Below, piece after piece: positions 7,194 to 9,787 of a stretch of DNA of 9,787 nucleotides. The stretch covers positions 1 through 9,787 of the forward strand of contig JAHHRH010000049.1 in assembly GCA_020025915.1 (NCBI GenBank), written 5' to 3'. Below the pieces are notes generated by a model. That model saw nothing but the letters and a program-made list of their open reading frames with translations. It searched no databases and was not told the origin of the DNA. Numbering within the stretch: the first letter of the stretch is position 1; every line of letters begins with the position of its first letter. Origin of the DNA: Sutterella sp. (GTDB lineage Bacteria; Pseudomonadota; Gammaproteobacteria; Burkholderiales; Burkholderiaceae_F). A program made the translations under genes and the position numbers.

Positions 7194-7360
7194 TCGATAG
7201 CACCTCTACCTACGTCTAGCGTAGGTAGGAGTCATGGAAGTCTTTCCACCATGCCCAACGCGAATCGTCTGCCGACGTTCGGTTTCGGCCGCTTGACCTT
7301 TCACCATCGTCACGGGATGCCTCCTCGGATGGCTACTCTTTCGCGCAGCGCCTCTACGAA
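7194..7360 (-). promoter_or_regulatory. Lysine riboswitch (L-box) controlling the APC permease
   Basis: Read on the minus strand, this ~165-nt aptamer follows the lysine riboswitch plan. P1 pairs GUAG (7357-7354) with CUAU (7200-7197), followed by the conserved AGGCGC. P2 holds the loop-E pair AGUA (7337-7334) and GAA (from 7302), and a good kink-turn: GA-GGA (7326-7322) opposite UCC-CGU-GA (7317-7310). Then come GAAAGG, the conserved GCCGAA before P3, UUGGGC after P3, P4 with an AAAGA loop, P5 CUACCUACG/CGUAGGUAG (7228-7220 with 7214-7206) and the closing AGGUGCUAU. Lysine binding would hold P1 together, release the terminator at 7118-7146 and shut the permease off. The class assignment rests on remembered family motifs, not on a covariance search. 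Confidence 0.87.
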
Positions 7361-7373
7361 CTTTTCATGAACT

Positions 7374-7402
7374 ACTTTGCCACACCGAGCGCATTTTGTC
7401 AT
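7374..7402 (-). promoter_or_regulatory. Possible promoter for the permease riboswitch transcript
   Basis: On the minus strand, ATGACA (7402-7397) and CAAAGT (7379-7374) are separated by 17 bases. This would start transcription near 7367, just ahead of P1. The -10 match is weak, so this is chosen mainly by position. Confidence 0.35.
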
Positions 7403-7604
7403 CGTGAAATTATTAAAACAGCGATTTTTGGATGGTTATTTGGCCATTCTCAAGCGTATTAATGAGATTGCCCTAAGGTGTATCTATTAGAGGTATTTTC
7501 GAACGTTGGTTTTGTGCAATGCGATAGTGAGCTACGTTACTTTTCGAACCTAAGTAGAACATCTCACTTCACTCGATAACAGGTCAATAAATCGTGCCTT
7601 CGTT
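7403..7604. other. Central part of the divergent intergenic region
   Basis: About 200 bases between the two leader promoters. It is relatively A+T-rich, and I see no gene, repeat or clear operator in it. Confidence 0.5.
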
Positions 7605-7633
7605 TTGAGAAATACCTCGTGTTGAGGCATACT
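7605..7633 (+). promoter_or_regulatory. Sigma70-like promoter for the amidohydrolase riboswitch transcript
   Basis: TTGAGA (7605-7610, five of six to consensus) and CATACT (7628-7633, four of six) are exactly 17 bases apart. The predicted start near 7640 lies about nine bases before aptamer helix P1. A small CCTC/GAGG inverted repeat sits in the spacer (7615-7627). Confidence 0.65.
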
Positions 7634-7648
7634 CGAAACTGAAAGCTG

Positions 7649-7822
7649 GATAGAGGCGCGGTGCGAAAGAGTAGATGTTGTAGAGGACACTCAACGAGGA
7701 CATTCGAAAGGTCAAACCGCCGAAGGCGTGAGTCGGGTGCGACGCACGAACCTGGGCACATCGGAAAGACCGATGTGACTCCTACCTAAATGTCAAATTG
7801 TCAAATGGGTAGAGGTGCTGTC
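7649..7822 (+). promoter_or_regulatory. Lysine riboswitch (L-box) controlling the amidohydrolase
   Basis: This is a 174-nt aptamer with the five-helix lysine riboswitch plan. P1 pairs GAUAG (7649-7653) with CUGUC (7818-7822), followed by AGGCGC. P2 pairs GCGGU with ACCGC (7658-7662 with 7716-7720) and contains loop-E AGUA (7670-7673) opposite GAA (7706-7708) and GAAAGG. The conserved CGCCGAAG precedes P3 (7727-7735 with 7740-7748), and CUGGG follows it. P4 is CACAUCGG/CCGAUGUG (7757-7764 with 7770-7777) with the same AAAGA loop as the permease copy. P5 is CUACC/GGUAG (7782-7786 with 7808-7812), then AGGUGC closes into P1. I do not find the P2 kink-turn that the other copy has. An L2-L3 contact between CACUC and GGGUG is possible. 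It resembles Bacillus lysC and Thermotoga L-boxes in motif order. Confidence 0.88.
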
Positions 7823-7853
7823 GGTGTCTCCAACAAGGTAACTTGCGTTCGGA

Positions 7854-7880
7854 GCCGCATCGATGGAATGCGGCTTTTTT
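7854..7880 (+). terminator. Riboswitch-controlled terminator before the amidohydrolase
   Basis: GCCGCAT (7854-7860) pairs perfectly with ATGCGGC (7868-7874) and is followed by six T. CAUCGAUGG (7858-7866) can pair with CUGUCGGUG (7818-7826), which contains the 3' strand of aptamer P1, over nine positions including three G-U pairs. This antiterminator would form when lysine is scarce. Confidence 0.88.
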
Positions 7881-7894
7881 GTTAACTGAACACG

Positions 7895-7911
7895 TAGGAG
7901 ACCGATGCATG
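7895..7911 (+). promoter_or_regulatory. Ribosome binding site deciding the amidohydrolase start
   Basis: TAGGAG (7895-7900) lies eight bases before ATG 7909. It is downstream of the leader terminator and rules out the upstream in-frame ATG at 7843, whose codons would run through that hairpin. Confidence 0.75.
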
Positions 7912-9522
7912 TCAACGGCTATTTTGAACGCTCATATTTATGTTTCTCGCTATGTTTTCGCGCAAGCCCTTCTTGTCAACGACGAAGGGTTCATTGAAGC
8001 GGTAGGCACCACCGATGAGATTCGTGCTCGTATGCATGAAAGCGCTAAAGTTTATGACGCTGCAGGCCGCACGATAGTCCCTGGGTTTAATGACTCACAC
8101 ATGCATCTAATGATGAAGGGCGAAATGCTCGAAGCGATCCAACTCCTTGGTGCAACGAGTATTGCTGACGTTCAAGCCCGGTGCCGTGCCTACATCGCAA
8201 AGCGCCAACCTGTGCCAGGCACTGTGCTTCATGGCATGGGTTGGAATCAAGACTATTTTGCCAATGACGGTCATCGACTCTTGACACGTGATGACCTTGA
8301 TACGGTCACGACCGAGTATCCGCTGATTCTTGAACGCGCTTGTGGCCATATTCTCACCTGCAATTCTGCGGCACTTGCGCTTGCAGGGCTTACGCCTGAA
8401 AGCGTCCCTCCAGAAGGCGGTGCCTATGACCATGACGAAACGGGCCGTTTGACTGGGATTGTTCGTGAAAACGCATGTAGCGCTATTCTCGCTTTACGCC
8501 GCGATCGTACGCCTGACGAATTGGATCAGGTGATTCGTACTGCGATGGCCCATGCGTCTGCCAATGGTATTACGTCAGTACAAACTATGGACTTACGTCC
8601 AGCTACATGGGAAAGGACGCTTGCTGCTTATGAACGCGTCCAAGCTGATCATCCCACGGTACGTGTTTACCATCAGGTGAACTTTATGGAACCCGAAGGT
8701 TTTCGCCGATTTTTGGCAACAGGTCGTCGCACGGGCACGGGTAACGCCTGGAATCGTATTGGACCATTAAAAATGTTTGTCGATGGTAGCCTTGGTGCTC
8801 GTACAGCCTTGATGCGCCAACCTTATCATGACGATCTGACGACTTGTGGGATGGCAACTCTCACCCCAGAACAAATTCAGACCATGGTTAATCTTGCGAC
8901 CGAAAACAAGTGTCAGGTCGCGATGCACGCCATTGGCGACGGTGCGATCGAACGCGTGCTTGATGCGTATGATGCGGTTTGTCCAGATGGGCAAAACCCG
9001 TTGCGTCTAGGCGTCGTACATGTGCAGATCACTGACCAAGCACTTCTAGAACGCTTTACGAAGAATCAGATCTTGGCATACGTGCAGCCGATCTTCTTAC
9101 ACTACGATATTTCAATCGTACGCGATCGTGTGGGTGAGGCATTGGCTTCGACGAGCTATGCTTTTAACACCATGCGTAAGCTAGGCATTCACGCAAGTTA
9201 CGGTACCGACTGCCCTGTCGAAGAGCTCAATCCTCTCGAATGCATCTACTGTGCCGTGACCCGTCGCAACCTTCGTGGTGAACCGAGCGAAGGCTTTGAA
9301 ATGCAAGAAGCAGTCGATGTGAGTGCAGCGGTTGACGCTTATACGACTGAAAGCGCTTATGTCTCCTTTGAAGAAAACGTCAAGGGACGACTGCAACCCG
9401 GGTTCTATGCGGATCTTGCAGTGCTCACAGACGATATTTTCGCTATCGATCCGATGCGTATTAAAGATGTCGGCGTGGTTGCGACGATGGTCGGTGGCCG
9501 TTGGGTTCATGGGTCGCTGTGA
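7909..9522 (+). CDS. YtcJ-like metal-dependent amidohydrolase (Amidohydro_3 family)
   Basis: This 537-residue protein, without a signal peptide, is probably a cytoplasmic hydrolase of the amidohydrolase superfamily. It has a small N-terminal beta part, then a TIM barrel. Metal ligands are visible: H64 and H66 in PGFNDSHMH, K288 in KMFVDGSLGARTA, H340 in MHAIGDGAI, H371 in VVHVQ and D434 in YGTDCPVEELNP. The C-terminal GRLQPGFYADLAVL returns to the beta domain as usual. The family includes N-substituted formamide deformylase and many enzymes of unknown substrate that cut amide or C-N bonds. The lysine riboswitch in its leader links it to lysine supply, perhaps by freeing lysine from an N-acyl or other conjugate brought in by the divergent permease (inference). 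A strong terminator follows, so it is transcribed alone. Confidence 0.9.
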   Translation: MSTAILNAHIYVSRYVFAQALLVNDEGFIEAVGTTDEIRARMHESAKVYDAAGRTIVPGFNDSHMHLMMKGEMLEAIQLLGATSIADVQARCRAYIAKRQPVPGTVLHGMGWNQDYFANDGHRLLTRDDLDTVTTEYPLILERACGHILTCNSAALALAGLTPESVPPEGGAYDHDETGRLTGIVRENACSAILALRRDRTPDELDQVIRTAMAHASANGITSVQTMDLRPATWERTLAAYERVQADHPTVRVYHQVNFMEPEGFRRFLATGRRTGTGNAWNRIGPLKMFVDGSLGARTALMRQPYHDDLTTCGMATLTPEQIQTMVNLATENKCQVAMHAIGDGAIERVLDAYDAVCPDGQNPLRLGVVHVQITDQALLERFTKNQILAYVQPIFLHYDISIVRDRVGEALASTSYAFNTMRKLGIHASYGTDCPVEELNPLECIYCAVTRRNLRGEPSEGFEMQEAVDVSAAVDAYTTESAYVSFEENVKGRLQPGFYADLAVLTDDIFAIDPMRIKDVGVVATMVGGRWVHGSL

Positions 9523-9546
9523 GTGCTTGAAATCTTAACCAATCGG

Positions 9547-9595
9547 TACGATAAGCCTCAAGTCTTCGTCAAGTGTGGGGCTTATCGTGCATTTT
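9547..9595 (+). terminator. Intrinsic terminator of the amidohydrolase gene
   Basis: A 13-bp stem with one T-G pair (9548-9560 with 9576-9588) has a 15-base loop. It is followed by GCATTTT and lies 26 bases after the stop codon. Confidence 0.75.
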
Positions 9596-9735
9596 AAACG
9601 ATGGCGTTTTTGCTCAAGCAGGAGCAAATGTATTTCGGCGATACGAAAAGACGCATCGAGTCATAATGGTCAAAAGTTGGCCGCAACTGAATAAAAACGG
9701 CTGAAACTAGATACACAAAAACACGCCTAGTCGTG
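9596..9735. other. Non-coding stretch after the amidohydrolase terminator
   Basis: No gene is seen. A 7-bp hairpin TTTGCTC/GAGCAAA lies at 9609-9628, without a U-run on either strand. The rest is A-rich. Confidence 0.4.
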
Positions 9736-9775
9736 AACTATCCCCAGAAAGTGAGACACCTCTCTGGGGATAGTT
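9736..9775. repeat. Perfect 13-bp inverted repeat near the window end
   Basis: AACTATCCCCAGA (9736-9748) and TCTGGGGATAGTT (9763-9775) pair without mismatch around a 14-base loop. Only a short TTTGTAT follows on the plus strand and no U-run on the minus. It could be a terminator of a gene beyond the window, an operator, or the leader of an element whose first codons may be ATG TCA AAG at 9779-9787. Confidence 0.65.
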
Positions 9776-9787
9776 TGTATGTCAAAG

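Noticed and set aside
7182..7370. Small open frame of 62 codons on the plus strand
   Set aside because: It is the antisense of the permease riboswitch aptamer and has no protein-like features.
7198..7820. Long inverted repeats suggesting a ~620-bp MITE-like element
   Set aside because: The repeated blocks are the conserved parts of two lysine riboswitches in opposite orientation, each followed by a terminator and a gene, which explains them better.
7843..7908. N-terminal extension of the amidohydrolase to an ATG at 7843
   Set aside because: The extra 22 codons run through the riboswitch terminator and are not family-like; ATG 7909 has TAGGAG upstream.
9665..9720. Possible terminal repeat of an IS21-type element
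   Set aside because: The segment faintly recalls such ends, but no transposase gene, matching second end or target duplication is visible.

Overview
The window reads as accessory sequence from a Gram-negative bacterium, most likely a proteobacterium of roughly balanced base composition. This rests on the gene families and gene style, and the taxon cannot be fixed from the sequence alone. There are six protein genes. The most informative content is non-coding: a pair of divergent lysine riboswitches, plus a separate unassigned structured RNA.

Positions 1-1730 hold an IS110-family (DEDD) transposase. It carries an unusual N-terminal helix-turn-helix segment of the IS3 OrfA type, and an in-frame internal start with its own Shine-Dalgarno. 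Its 3' end runs tail to tail into the next gene.

Positions 5187 down to 1684 (minus strand) hold a three-gene operon: an ADP-ribosylglycohydrolase-like hydrolase, a PfkB/ribokinase-family sugar kinase, and an NCS1-type nucleobase/nucleoside permease. The hydrolase and kinase pair resembles E. coli yegU-yegV. With the permease, the set suggests import of an N-glycoside such as a nucleoside, cleavage of its glycosidic bond and phosphorylation of its sugar. The substrate is unknown. Upstream, at 5386-5545, lies a multi-helix RNA candidate ending in a perfect 14-bp terminator. It may be a free small RNA or the regulatory leader of the operon.

Positions 5651-9522 form a divergent lysine-responsive locus. 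A LAT-like APC amino-acid permease (minus strand, start 7060) and a YtcJ-like amidohydrolase (plus strand, start 7909) face away from each other across an 848-bp gap. Each is preceded by its own copy of a lysine riboswitch (L-box) and an intrinsic terminator. In both copies the 3' strand of P1 can pair with the terminator loop as an antiterminator, the arrangement of an OFF switch that stops transcription when lysine is plentiful. A permease under lysine control is expected; an amidohydrolase is not. The pair may import a lysine conjugate and release lysine from it (inference).

Positions 9523-9787 hold the amidohydrolase terminator and then non-coding sequence with a perfect 13-bp inverted repeat. 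No CRISPR, tRNA or rRNA was recognised.
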